5,483 nt of DNA, from NCBI GenBank assembly GCA_934659415.1, contig CAKUHW010000085.1, positions 1-5,483 of the forward strand. The letters run 5' to 3'. The notes below the pieces were generated by a model. The model saw only the letters and a list, made by a program, of their open reading frames with translations, made no database searches and was not told the origin of the DNA. Source of the stretch: an uncultured Oscillospiraceae bacterium (GTDB lineage: Bacteria; Bacillota; Clostridia; Oscillospirales; Oscillospiraceae). A program made the position numbers and the translations under genes. Shown here in pieces: positions 1 to 5,392 of this stretch (the first letter of the stretch is position 1; every line of letters begins with the position of its first letter).

Positions 1-554
1 GCTTTGACAAAAAGCGGCTGTTCTACACGCAGGGCGATTATGGTCTGTTCCAGTGTAGCGAACCGTGCTGTCAGGAGACCTTTGATAACGAAGCTGTGAT
101 TCGTGAAATGGTCACGCGGCAGGAGAATATGAAGGTCCCGGCGGAGCTGCTGCCTGTCTGCCCCCGCTGCGGCAGGCCCATGACCATGAATCTGCGCAGT
201 GATGATAAATTCGTTGAGGATGAGGGCTGGCACAGGGCAGCAGAGTGGTATGAAAATTTCCTCCGCGCCCGCGAAGGGCAAAAGCTTCTTTTCCTGGAAC
301 TTGGGGTTGGCTACAACACCCCGGTCATCATCAAATATCCCTTCTGGCGCATGACGGCACGGAACCCCAGGGCTGTCTACGCCTGCATCAACCGGGGCCA
401 GGCCGGCTGCCCAAAGGAGATCGGACGGCAGGCGATCTGCATTGACGGGGAGATCGGCCCGGTCCTGCAGGGCCTGTCCGGTGCGGCGGGGCCGGAGGAG
501 AGGGCCGTACCCCAGAAGGAGCGGCCGGAGCACGGCGGAAAGCTGCCCGGCTGA
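1..554 (+). CDS. SIR2-family NAD-dependent protein deacylase, C-terminal part (5' end outside window)
   Basis: The reading frame is open from base 3 to the TGA at 552-554 (183 residues visible), with no start needed inside the window; the GTG at 96 is internal because coding continues upstream. Visible features: a four-cysteine zinc site (C18 and C22/C23 in CSEPCC, then C53 and C56 in CPRCG), followed by LELGVGYNTPVIIKYPF at about residues 98-114. This segment sits where sirtuins have the GTS-type nucleotide-binding loop, and it is followed by a YACINRG segment matching the 'IN' strand motif. Sirtuins use NAD+ to remove acyl groups from lysines, and some Firmicute members transfer ADP-ribose instead. 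The N-terminal NAD-binding GAG and HG motifs are outside the window, so activity cannot be judged. The last ~50 residues are poorly conserved-looking and charged. A strong terminator follows, so it is the last gene of its transcript. Family call fairly secure; substrate unknown. Confidence 0.75.
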   Translation, partial: FDKKRLFYTQGDYGLFQCSEPCCQETFDNEAVIREMVTRQENMKVPAELLPVCPRCGRPMTMNLRSDDKFVEDEGWHRAAEWYENFLRAREGQKLLFLELGVGYNTPVIIKYPFWRMTARNPRAVYACINRGQAGCPKEIGRQAICIDGEIGPVLQGLSGAAGPEERAVPQKERPEHGGKLPG

Positions 555-616
555 CTGCCGGGCCGACCTCTGCCGTAGGCGCTCCGGGCCTGACCCGGCG
601 GTGATAAACAGAACTT

Positions 617-662
617 GAGCCTCTGCCGCAGCCCAGACGGGCGACAGAGGCTCTTTTGTTTT
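617..662 (+). terminator. Rho-independent terminator of the SIR2-like gene
   Basis: A perfect 9-bp stem GAGCCTCTG (617-625) / CAGAGGCTC (645-653) has a possible inner GCCC/GGGC stem (631-634 with 639-642) and is followed directly by TTTTGTTTT (654-662). It lies 62 bases after the stop codon of the plus-strand gene. The opposite strand has no T tract after the stem, so it works for plus-strand transcription only. Confidence 0.88.
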
Positions 663-670
663 CGGAACGC

Positions 671-713
671 AGAAAATCCCGCCCCGGGCGGCCGGTGAGA
701 TCGCCCGGGGCGG
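671..713 (-). terminator. Probable terminator of the minus-strand SPFH/zinc-ribbon/TPM operon
   Basis: A perfect 12-bp GC stem (679-690 with 702-713, arm CCGCCCCGGGCG) has an 11-base loop. Read on the minus strand it is followed by GATTTTCT, a short T tract. It lies 43 bases past the stop of the TPM gene. On the plus strand it is followed by CTTCGTTTACG, a weaker tail, so some bidirectional action is possible. Together with 617-662 it separates two convergent transcripts. Confidence 0.65.
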
Positions 714-755
714 CTTCGTTTACGCCATATACCGGTTTTCCCCGCGGAGGCCGGC

Positions 756-1652
756 TCAGAACTTGCCGCTGCTGTGGGAATAGCCGCCGCTGTTCACCGA
801 GGTGCCGCCGGAGCTGCTGCTGTTATCGTCGTCCCGGTGGATGGGGACGCGGGTCTCAGTGGTGTGGGTGAAGCGATCCTCCCGCACGGTGATCTCCGAG
901 CCGTCGGCCACGGCGTAGCGCGCAGCCTCCACAGCCTTCCGCACGCTCTTCAGCTTGCGCTTGCGGGATGAGCACACGATAAAGGCCACCACCACGCCCA
1001 CGACGATGCCCCCGGGAAGCCCGGTCCTGAGTCCGGCGGGCACGGCGATGCCCAGCCGCTCGCCGAAGGTCAGGTCCTCATAGGGATCGTCGTCCGCGTC
1101 GTCGTCCCGGGGCACGTCGATGGGCTCGCCGGCGGCATTGGCCTCCAGGTAGCGGCCACACTCGCTGACAAAGTCGTCAAAGCCGGCGTACCAGTCGTCG
1201 GCGCGGAAGTCGTCCAGGAAGACGTCCTGAAGCTGACGCTTGCCGTAGTCGGTAAAGGCGGCGTTGGCCGTGTCCCCGTGGGCCAGCAGGTCGAAGTCCC
1301 GGTCGGCCATGCTGAGCATCAGCATCACGCCGTTCCCCTCATGGCGGCCGGAGAGGTCCAGGGACTCCCAGGCATACTCGGAGAAGGCCGCCGCGCCGGT
1401 CTCGCCGTTGGCGTTCTCCTCATAGGGGTCGATGTAGTCTGCCATGTCCTCCACGGTGACAACGTACACGCCGCAGTCGTAGAGCCCGGCCAGCCGGGCG
1501 GCGGCCTCGTTCAGGCTGTCCCACTCCTCCGCGGCGAGCAGGCCTGCCTCGTCATACACATAGGTCTCCGTCTCCTCCGCCGCGGCCGCGCCGGGGATGC
1601 ACAGGAACAGGGCCAGCAGAAGGGACAGGAGCAAAAGCATCTGTTTTTTCAT
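756..1652 (-). CDS. TPM-domain protein, secreted N-terminal domain with one membrane anchor
   Basis: A 298-residue protein. The start at 1652 (MKKQMLLLL) is chosen over an upstream in-frame ATG at 1733: it gives a textbook signal peptide (residues 1-25, cleavage near AAAA/EE) and has AAGGGGGGA six bases before it, while the longer form overlaps the upstream gene. Residues ~31-172 form a TPM domain (opening YVYDEAGLL, then GVYVVTVED and GNGVMLMLSMADRDF), a fold found in YgcG-type proteins and plant TLP18.3 and often labelled phosphatase without proof in bacteria. An acidic linker (182-192, PRDDDADDDP) precedes a membrane helix at ~207-227, then basic KRKLK, which places the C-terminus inside the cell. 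The tail is Ser/Gly-rich (277-298) and ends SHSSGKF, a low-complexity end common in such proteins. It is the last gene of a three-gene operon, 13 bases after the zinc-ribbon gene, and resembles YdjH of B. subtilis in type. Confidence 0.85.
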   Translation of the reverse strand: MKKQMLLLLSLLLALFLCIPGAAAAEETETYVYDEAGLLAAEEWDSLNEAAARLAGLYDCGVYVVTVEDMADYIDPYEENANGETGAAAFSEYAWESLDLSGRHEGNGVMLMLSMADRDFDLLAHGDTANAAFTDYGKRQLQDVFLDDFRADDWYAGFDDFVSECGRYLEANAAGEPIDVPRDDDADDDPYEDLTFGERLGIAVPAGLRTGLPGGIVVGVVVAFIVCSSRKRKLKSVRKAVEAARYAVADGSEITVREDRFTHTTETRVPIHRDDDNSSSSGGTSVNSGGYSHSSGKF

Positions 1653-1658
1653 CTTTCG

Positions 1659-1667
1659 TCCCCCCTT
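1659..1667 (-). promoter_or_regulatory. Ribosome binding site deciding the TPM gene start
   Basis: AAGGGGGGA on the minus strand overlaps the TAA stop (1668-1666) of the upstream zinc-ribbon gene and ends six bases before the ATG at 1652-1650. The overlap favours translational coupling and rules against the longer start at 1733. Confidence 0.75.
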
Positions 1668-2787
1668 ACAGCACCTGAAGCACAATGGTGGCCACGGTGA
1701 AGGCCGCCGCGATGATCCCGGCAATGCGGGCAAAGCACTTCCAGTACAGACCCTTGTCCAGAGGCAGGTCGCCCACCAGCTTCCCGGTCTGGCCGTTCAT
1801 GGCGAAGAGGAAGTTCTTTCCCTTCCAGGTGGTGTTCAGCAGCCACACGGGCAAAAGCGCATAGTGCACCTTGCCCCGGTGGAGCCTGACGTCGCTGTGC
1901 TCGGCAGAGCAGGTGTCGTAGCCCTCCCCGGCGTCCCGCACCATCAGGTCCACGGCGGTGGCGGCGCAGCGGCTGTCCGCCCGCTGGGCGCAGTCCTGCA
2001 CGGTCACGTCGTACTTATCCGCCAGAAAGCCCGGCAGATAGGCCGTGGAGAAGGGCTTGAGGCCGCTGTAGTCAAAGGGCTCGATGGCGTCCATGTGGTC
2101 GTCGGGCATTTTGGTGGAGGCATCCACCGGCACCCGCTCGAACTGCACGGAGCCCGCCCGGCGCACCTCGTAGTGGTCGGTGACGGTGACCTCCTCCTTG
2201 TCGGTGGTGTAAAAGCTCACCCGGGTGGCGTGGCAGCGCACATCCGCATCGGCCGTGCCGTCGTACAGCCAGAAGGGGACGTACACCCCCTTGATCTCCT
2301 GGATGTGGTTCTCATCGGAGAAGGACCTGGGCAGCAGCTTTTTGCCGCCGTAGTGCTTCTTCAGCGCCGCCACCGCGGCGGCCTTATCCAGCTTGAAGGG
2401 CAGCACATAGTCCGGCCGGAGGGCGCCGCTGAGCTGCCCGGGCACGATGGCGTTGTTGCCGCAGTAGGGGCAGGCGGTGGCGCTGGTGGTCTCGTCGCAG
2501 ATGAGCTGCGCGCCGCAGCTGGGGCAGGCGTACACCTTCAGCCTCCCGGCATCCGCACCCCAGTCGCTGCCGGCCTCGCAGGTCCACTCGCCGTCCGCTG
2601 TGCCCGTTTCCTCCGCCCGGGCATACGCCCCGGCGGCCTGGGTCTCCGCCCCGGCGTACAGCTTCTCCATCTCCGCCACCTCGCAGAGCGAACCGCAGTA
2701 GTCACACTTCAGCTTGCCGGTGGCGCTGTCGAAGTGCAGCGGGCCGGTGCAGGCGGGGCATTTATAATCGGTCACCTGATTTGCCAT
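1666..2787 (-). CDS. Double zinc-ribbon protein with C-terminal membrane helix (YdjG-like)
   Basis: A 373-residue protein. Two zinc ribbons are visible: C10-x2-C13 with C28-x2-C31, and C88-x2-C91 with C106-x2-C109, separated by an Ala/Glu-rich linker. A long beta-rich central region follows (GVYVPFWLYDG at 167-177; LLPVWLLNTTWKGKNFLFAMNGQTGK at 311-336, shown in part by the VPFW and LPVWLL motifs). One hydrophobic helix spans ~352-371 and ends at the C-terminus. These proteins are often mislabelled as TFIIB-type or PriA helicase-like because of the ribbons; no helicase motif is present. Known family context: B. subtilis YdjG, a zinc-ribbon membrane protein that works with YdjH and PspA in envelope stress. 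The ATG at 2787 is preceded by AAAGGGAGC nine bases away. It lies 41 bases after the SPFH gene and 13 before the TPM gene, so cotranscription is likely. The biochemical role is unknown; a membrane adaptor is inferred. Confidence 0.8.
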   Translation of the reverse strand: MANQVTDYKCPACTGPLHFDSATGKLKCDYCGSLCEVAEMEKLYAGAETQAAGAYARAEETGTADGEWTCEAGSDWGADAGRLKVYACPSCGAQLICDETTSATACPYCGNNAIVPGQLSGALRPDYVLPFKLDKAAAVAALKKHYGGKKLLPRSFSDENHIQEIKGVYVPFWLYDGTADADVRCHATRVSFYTTDKEEVTVTDHYEVRRAGSVQFERVPVDASTKMPDDHMDAIEPFDYSGLKPFSTAYLPGFLADKYDVTVQDCAQRADSRCAATAVDLMVRDAGEGYDTCSAEHSDVRLHRGKVHYALLPVWLLNTTWKGKNFLFAMNGQTGKLVGDLPLDKGLYWKCFARIAGIIAAAFTVATIVLQVL

Positions 2788-2828
2788 GCTCTCACGCTCC
2801 CTTTCACATCGTCCTTCCGCGGCGCCTG

Positions 2829-4010
2829 TCAGGGCCGGGGCTTACCGCAGTTGGAGCAGAATTTGCCCTGGTTGACCTGGCCGCAGGCGCACTGCCAGTC
2901 CGCCGCCGGGGCGGGCGCGCCGCAATTGGAGCAGAACCTGCCCTGATTGACCTGGCCGCAGGCACACGTCCAGCCCGCTGCCGGGGCCTGGGCGGCGGGC
3001 TGCTGCTGGCCCATCCGGAACAGGTCCTGAGCGTTCATGCCGCCCGCCTGACCGGCCATGCCCATGCCAACAAAGCCCATGGCCGCACCGCCCGCATTGT
3101 TCGCCGCCGCCTTCATGGCGTCGCCCTGGCTGCCCACCAGGTGGGCTGCCGCCCGGGTGGGATCCATGAAGGACGCGTTGCGCTGCAGCTCCTTGATCAT
3201 CTGCTCGTCTTCCTCGCTGGCCTTCACGCTGGACACGCCGAAGGAGACGATCTCCATGCCCCGCAGGTCGCGCCACTTGGAGGAGAGCTGCTCGTTCAGG
3301 GCCTGGGCCAGCTCCAGGGTGTGGCCGGGGAGGGCGCTGTACCGGATGCCCATCTCGGAGATTCGGGCAAAGGCGGGCTGGAGGGCGGTGAGCAGCTCGG
3401 TGCGCATCTGGCCGGCCAGCTGGTCCAGCCGGTAGTCCTCGCTCACGTTGCCGCAGACATTGGTGTAGAACAGCATGGGGTTGGTCAGGCGCACGCTGTA
3501 CTCGCCGAAGCACTTGAGCCCCACGTCAATGTCGATGCCCGCCCGCTGGTCCACCACGCGGAAGGGGACAGGGGAGGCCGTGCCGTACTTGTTGCCAGGC
3601 AGCTCCCTGGTATTGAAATAGTAGACCCGCTGGTCCTTGGGGGCCTCGCCGCCGAAGGTGAAGCGCTTGCCGATGTTGGCGAACACGCTCTTGATGGACC
3701 CGCCCAGGTCCCCGGCGAAGAGGCTGGGCTCGCTGGACATATCATAGGTGTACTCCCCCGGCTCGGCACACAGGTCCACCACCTTGCCCTGCTCCACGAT
3801 GAGCATGCACTGCCCGTCGGCGATGGCGATCACCGAACCGTTGCTGATGATGTTGTCATCCCCGTGCCGGTTGCTGGAACGGCCGGAGACCTTCTTCCTG
3901 CCCTTTGCCGCCAGCACGTCCGCCGGCAGCGCCTCACAGTAAAAATACTCCTTCCACTGGTCGGCCATCACGCCGCCCGCCGCGCCCAGCGCCGCTTTGA
4001 TCAGTCCCAT
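2829..4010 (-). CDS. SPFH-domain protein with two C-terminal zinc ribbons (YdjI / 'virion core protein' type)
   Basis: A 393-residue protein. The start at 4010 (MGLIKAALG) is chosen over an in-frame ATG at 4148: AAAAGGAGAG precedes it by nine bases, and the 46 extra residues look like non-coding leader. Residues ~20-285 form the SPFH/band-7 core (ISNGSVIAIADGQCMLIVEQG, shown in part; RELPGNKYGTASPVPFRVVD; the IDIDVGLKCFGEYSVRL strand; a long helix near 190-245). It contains no strong membrane helix, so it probably binds the membrane peripherally. A Gly/Ala/Met-rich linker (~300-335) leads to two zinc ribbons, W-x-C-x-C-G (349, 351) ... C-x2-C (360, 363), and a copy 25 residues later (374, 376, 385, 388). 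SPFH proteins oligomerise as membrane scaffolds; the B. subtilis counterpart YdjI recruits PspA to membranes. It is the first gene of the operon, read from the promoter at 4214-4242. Confidence 0.85.
   Translation of the reverse strand: MGLIKAALGAAGGVMADQWKEYFYCEALPADVLAAKGRKKVSGRSSNRHGDDNIISNGSVIAIADGQCMLIVEQGKVVDLCAEPGEYTYDMSSEPSLFAGDLGGSIKSVFANIGKRFTFGGEAPKDQRVYYFNTRELPGNKYGTASPVPFRVVDQRAGIDIDVGLKCFGEYSVRLTNPMLFYTNVCGNVSEDYRLDQLAGQMRTELLTALQPAFARISEMGIRYSALPGHTLELAQALNEQLSSKWRDLRGMEIVSFGVSSVKASEEDEQMIKELQRNASFMDPTRAAAHLVGSQGDAMKAAANNAGGAAMGFVGMGMAGQAGGMNAQDLFRMGQQQPAAQAPAAGWTCACGQVNQGRFCSNCGAPAPAADWQCACGQVNQGKFCSNCGKPRP
2844..2972 (-). repeat. Tandem zinc-ribbon duplication inside the SPFH gene
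   Basis: Two 54-base units (2919-2972 and 2844-2897) offset by 75 bases encode nearly identical 18-residue ribbons (WTCACGQVNQGRFCSNCG and WQCACGQVNQGKFCSNCG). The two differ only at T/Q and R/K. All eight cysteines are kept, with spacing C-x-C-x8-C-x2-C in each. Confidence 0.85.
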
Positions 4011-4044
4011 GCCATGTCTCTCCTTTTCTTGTTTGAGTTTTTCC

Positions 4045-4073
4045 GCCCTGCCCGCAGCAGCGGGGCAGAGGGC
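4045..4073 (-). other. Hairpin in the SPFH mRNA leader
   Basis: GCCCTGCCCGC (4045-4055) can pair with GCGGGGCAGAGGGC (4060-4073) around AGCA, with small bulges. In the minus-strand transcript it ends about 12 bases before the AAAAGGAGAG ribosome binding site. It has no T tract on the minus strand, so it is not a simple terminator. It may be only a GC-rich coincidence, or it may protect the leader or modulate initiation. Confidence 0.35.
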
Positions 4074-4148
4074 TTTGTCCGGGGCGCAAAAGCGCCTGCG
4101 CCGCGTCAGGATACCGCTATGGTACCACGGCGCGGCCGCCATTTCCAT

Positions 4149-4161
4149 TGACCATTGGTCA
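4149..4161. promoter_or_regulatory. Palindrome TGACCA-T-TGGTCA, possible operator
   Basis: Perfect 6-bp arms sit around a single base. The one-base centre makes an RNA hairpin unlikely, so a dimeric DNA-binding protein site is the better reading. It lies about 46-58 bases downstream of the predicted SPFH transcription start and about 120 bases upstream of the marR promoter. The binding protein is unknown. Confidence 0.4.
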
Positions 4162-4213
4162 GTACTTTGCCCCCGCCGGGGACCTCCGCAGGAGATTCCT
4201 GCCCGGCGCTTCC

Positions 4214-4242
4214 AGTATAAGCCGCTTTTCCCGCCCCGTCAA
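4214..4242 (-). promoter_or_regulatory. Predicted sigma-A-type promoter of the SPFH operon
   Basis: Read on the minus strand: -35 TTGACG (4242-4237), 17-base spacer, -10 TATACT (4219-4214). Each box is one base from consensus and the spacing is ideal. The expected start is near 4207, which gives a leader of about 200 bases before the ATG at 4010. In B. subtilis the related operon is driven by SigW; this promoter looks like housekeeping type instead. Confidence 0.65.
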
Positions 4243-4282
4243 CTGCATCGGGCCGCCGGGCTCTATTTTTTCAAATTCTTTC

Positions 4283-4311
4283 TTGACATTTGTCCGAAAC
4301 CGTACTATAGT
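4283..4311 (+). promoter_or_regulatory. Predicted sigma-A promoter of the marR-MATE operon
   Basis: -35 TTGACA (4283-4288), 17-base spacer, -10 TATAGT (4306-4311). The -35 is a perfect match and the -10 matches five of six. The expected start is near 4318, leaving a leader of about 35 bases before the ATG at 4353. It is divergent from the SPFH promoter, with the two -35 boxes about 40 bases apart. Confidence 0.75.
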
Positions 4312-4332
4312 GCCAAAAGTCCGAAATCAGAC
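4285..4332. promoter_or_regulatory. Probable MarR operator pair over the marR promoter
   Basis: GACA-TT-TGTC (4285-4294) is a perfect inverted repeat overlapping the -35 box. GTCCGA-AA-TCAGAC (4319-4332) is an imperfect one (one mismatch) at the predicted transcription start. The octamer GTCCGAAA occurs in the same orientation at 4292-4299 and 4319-4326, 27 bases apart. Protein bound here would block RNA polymerase, the usual mode of MarR self-repression. The assignment to the adjacent MarR protein is inference. Confidence 0.5.
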
Positions 4333-4352
4333 AATATGGGAGGGGCGCAGAG

Positions 4353-4790
4353 ATGGAGCTGGAGCGCAGAGGCATGGTGTACCGGGTGAACTGCCTGGCC
4401 GCCGACATGAATTCCCTGTACCACCGGGCGGCGCTGAAGCTGGGCCTGGCAGACAGCGTGATGGCAGTGCTCTATCAGCTCTACGACAGGAGCGGCAGCT
4501 GCCCCCTGCGGGAGATCCGCAGGGCCGCGGGGCTGAGCAGGCAGACCCTTCACTCCGCGGTGCGCGCCCTGGAGAGGGAGGGGATCCTCCGGCTGGAGCA
4601 GAGCGGCGGGCGGACCAAGACTGCCCGGCTGACGGAGCAGGGCGTCCGGTACGCAGAGGACACCGTGGGCAGGCTGTTCCGGGCCGAGTGCCGCGTGTTC
4701 GACGGCTGGAGCGGAGAGGATCTGGACCGCTACCTGCGTCTGATGGAGCAATACAACCTGGATCTGCGCGCGCAGATCGAAAGCATGTGA
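4353..4790 (+). CDS. MarR-family transcriptional regulator
   Basis: A 145-residue protein, a normal length for MarR regulators. The ATG at 4353 follows GGGAGGGG by seven bases. Helices at both ends (about 5-30 and 105-143) would form the dimer interface. The winged helix-turn-helix spans about 37-100: REIRRAAGLSRQTLHSAVRALEREG holds the two DNA helices (recognition helix about 62-76), and LRLEQSGGRTKTARLTEQG contains the beta-hairpin wing with basic residues and the usual R-x-LT-x-x-G ending. MarR proteins are dimeric repressors released by small, often toxic, ligands. It sits directly before a MATE transporter gene (7 bases apart) and downstream of a promoter carrying inverted repeats, which fits a self-regulated efflux operon like mepR-mepA of Staphylococcus aureus. 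The ligand is unknown. Confidence 0.9.
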   Translation: MELERRGMVYRVNCLAADMNSLYHRAALKLGLADSVMAVLYQLYDRSGSCPLREIRRAAGLSRQTLHSAVRALEREGILRLEQSGGRTKTARLTEQGVRYAEDTVGRLFRAECRVFDGWSGEDLDRYLRLMEQYNLDLRAQIESM

Positions 4791-4797
4791 GGTCCTT

Positions 4798-5349
4798 ATG
4801 AAAAAAGATTCTATCCAGCTGTCCGACCACTTTACCTGCGGCCGGCTGATTCGCTTTACCCTGCCGTCCATCCTGATGATGATCTTCACCTCCATCTACG
4901 GAGTGGTGGACGGTTTTTTCGTGTCCAACTTCGCGGGGAAGACCCCCTTTGCGGCCATCAACCTCATCATGCCGCTGCTGATGATGCTCTCCACGGTGGG
5001 CTTCATGTTCGGCACCGGCGGCTCCGCCCTGGTGTCCAAAACCTTCGGCCAGCGGGAGCCGGAGCGGGCCAACCGGTATTTCTCCCTGTTCGTGTACACC
5101 GCCGCCGCCCTGGGCGTGCTCTTTGCGGCGCTGGGCATCGCATTCATCCGCCCCGCCGCCCGACTGCTGGGCGCGGAGGGGGAGATGCTGGAGCACGCGG
5201 CGTTTTGGGCGAACTTCAACCCGGAACAGAGCGGAGCGGACTTTGCACCGACGAGCGCGTGGCGGACTGCAACTTACCCGTCAAAAAACGCCCTTGAGTT
5301 TTTTGACGGACTGGGACAAGGGTTCTGCCCTTGCCCTACGGGCCGATGA
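4798..5349 (+). CDS. MATE-family efflux transporter, truncated by an inserted element (probable pseudogene)
   Basis: The frame encodes 183 residues, against about 450 for intact MATE transporters. Residues 1-134 are genuine: DHFTCGRLIRFTLPSILMMIF starts helix 1 (in part), SIYGVVDGFFVSNFAG and the PFAAINLIMPLLMML helix follow, then GTGGSALVSKTFGQ (about 72-85), typical of the MepA-like branch. Helices 1-3 and most of helix 4 are present. From residue ~135 the frame enters the 5199-5373 element and reads AFWANFNPEQSG... to a chance TGA at 5347-5349, with no membrane helix. MATE proteins export cationic drugs using Na+ or H+ gradients and need 12 helices, so this product cannot transport. The ATG at 4798 lies seven bases after the MarR stop, with GAGG five bases before it (overlapping that stop), suggesting coupled translation. 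The missing 3' two thirds do not appear downstream. Confidence 0.85.
   Translation: MKKDSIQLSDHFTCGRLIRFTLPSILMMIFTSIYGVVDGFFVSNFAGKTPFAAINLIMPLLMMLSTVGFMFGTGGSALVSKTFGQREPERANRYFSLFVYTAAALGVLFAALGIAFIRPAARLLGAEGEMLEHAAFWANFNPEQSGADFAPTSAWRTATYPSKNALEFFDGLGQGFCPCPTGR
5278..5309. repeat. Hairpin 1 of the element (12-bp perfect stem)
   Basis: CCGTCAAAAAAC (5278-5289) and GTTTTTTGACGG (5298-5309) are exact inverted copies around the loop GCCCTTGA. The A6/T6 runs lie inside the stem, unlike a normal terminator, where the T run follows the stem. Confidence 0.85.
5317..5333. repeat. Hairpin 2 of the element
   Basis: CAAGGG (5317-5322) pairs with CCCTTG (5328-5333) around TTCTG. It can extend with GGG (5313-5315) and CCC (5334-5336) past a single bulged A. 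Confidence 0.7.
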
Positions 5350-5361
5350 GGACATCGGCCC
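5340..5361. repeat. Hairpin 3 of the element (9-bp perfect stem)
   Basis: GGGCCGATG (5340-5348) pairs with CATCGGCCC (5353-5361) around the tetraloop AGGA. It has no T tract on either side, so it is not a classical terminator. The chance stop codon of the truncated MATE frame falls in it. Confidence 0.8.
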
Positions 5362-5392
5362 CAGCAAAACGCCAAAAAGTCAAGTGCGGCGC

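Larger units (their letters stand above)
5199..5373. mobile_element. MITE-like or REP-like structured element with 9-bp terminal inverted repeats
   Basis: The ends are GGCGTTTTG (5199-5207) and CAAAACGCC (5365-5373), exact inverted copies. Inside are three perfect hairpins in a row (5278-5309, 5317-5333, 5340-5361) after a ~70-base 5' part with a repeated GCGGACT (5236-5242, 5262-5268). It encodes no transposase or convincing protein. It starts exactly where the MATE coding sequence stops being MATE-like. No target-site duplication is visible at the two edges. A non-autonomous element or dispersed structured repeat fits best; the boundaries are inferred from this single copy. Confidence 0.55.

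Noticed and set aside
545..598. Small hairpins GCCCGG/CCGGGC (545-563) and CCGGG/CCCGG (584-598) after the SIR2-like gene
   Set aside because: They are short GC stems without T tracts, expected by chance in such GC-rich sequence; the real terminator is at 617-662.
1653..1733. N-terminal extension of the TPM protein to the ATG at 1733
   Set aside because: It would overlap the upstream gene by 68 bases and bury the signal peptide; the start at 1652 has a strong ribosome binding site.
1597..2946. Long plus-strand open frame (449 codons) opposite the zinc-ribbon gene
   Set aside because: It is antisense to a protein with two intact zinc ribbons and good start signals; its own translation is rich in His, Gly, Ala and Val repeats typical of the reverse strand of GC-rich genes.
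4011..4148. N-terminal extension of the SPFH protein to the ATG at 4148
   Set aside because: The extra 46 residues have no family resemblance and lie in the leader; AAAAGGAGAG correctly spaced for the ATG at 4010 decides the start.
2781..4151. Long plus-strand open frame (456 codons) opposite the SPFH gene
   Set aside because: It is a shadow of the SPFH gene, with no recognisable domain and composition typical of antisense frames; the minus strand has the ribbons, the SPFH core and the ribosome binding site.
4327..5196. Minus-strand open frame (289 codons) opposite marR-MATE
   Set aside because: It is antisense to two recognisable genes and has low-complexity His/Gln/Gly/Pro/Ser-rich content with no domain.
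5278..5361. The hairpins as ordinary terminators for the convergent genes
   Set aside because: None is followed by a T tract on either strand; the T runs of hairpin 1 are within its stem. A role in ending transcription is possible but not shown.
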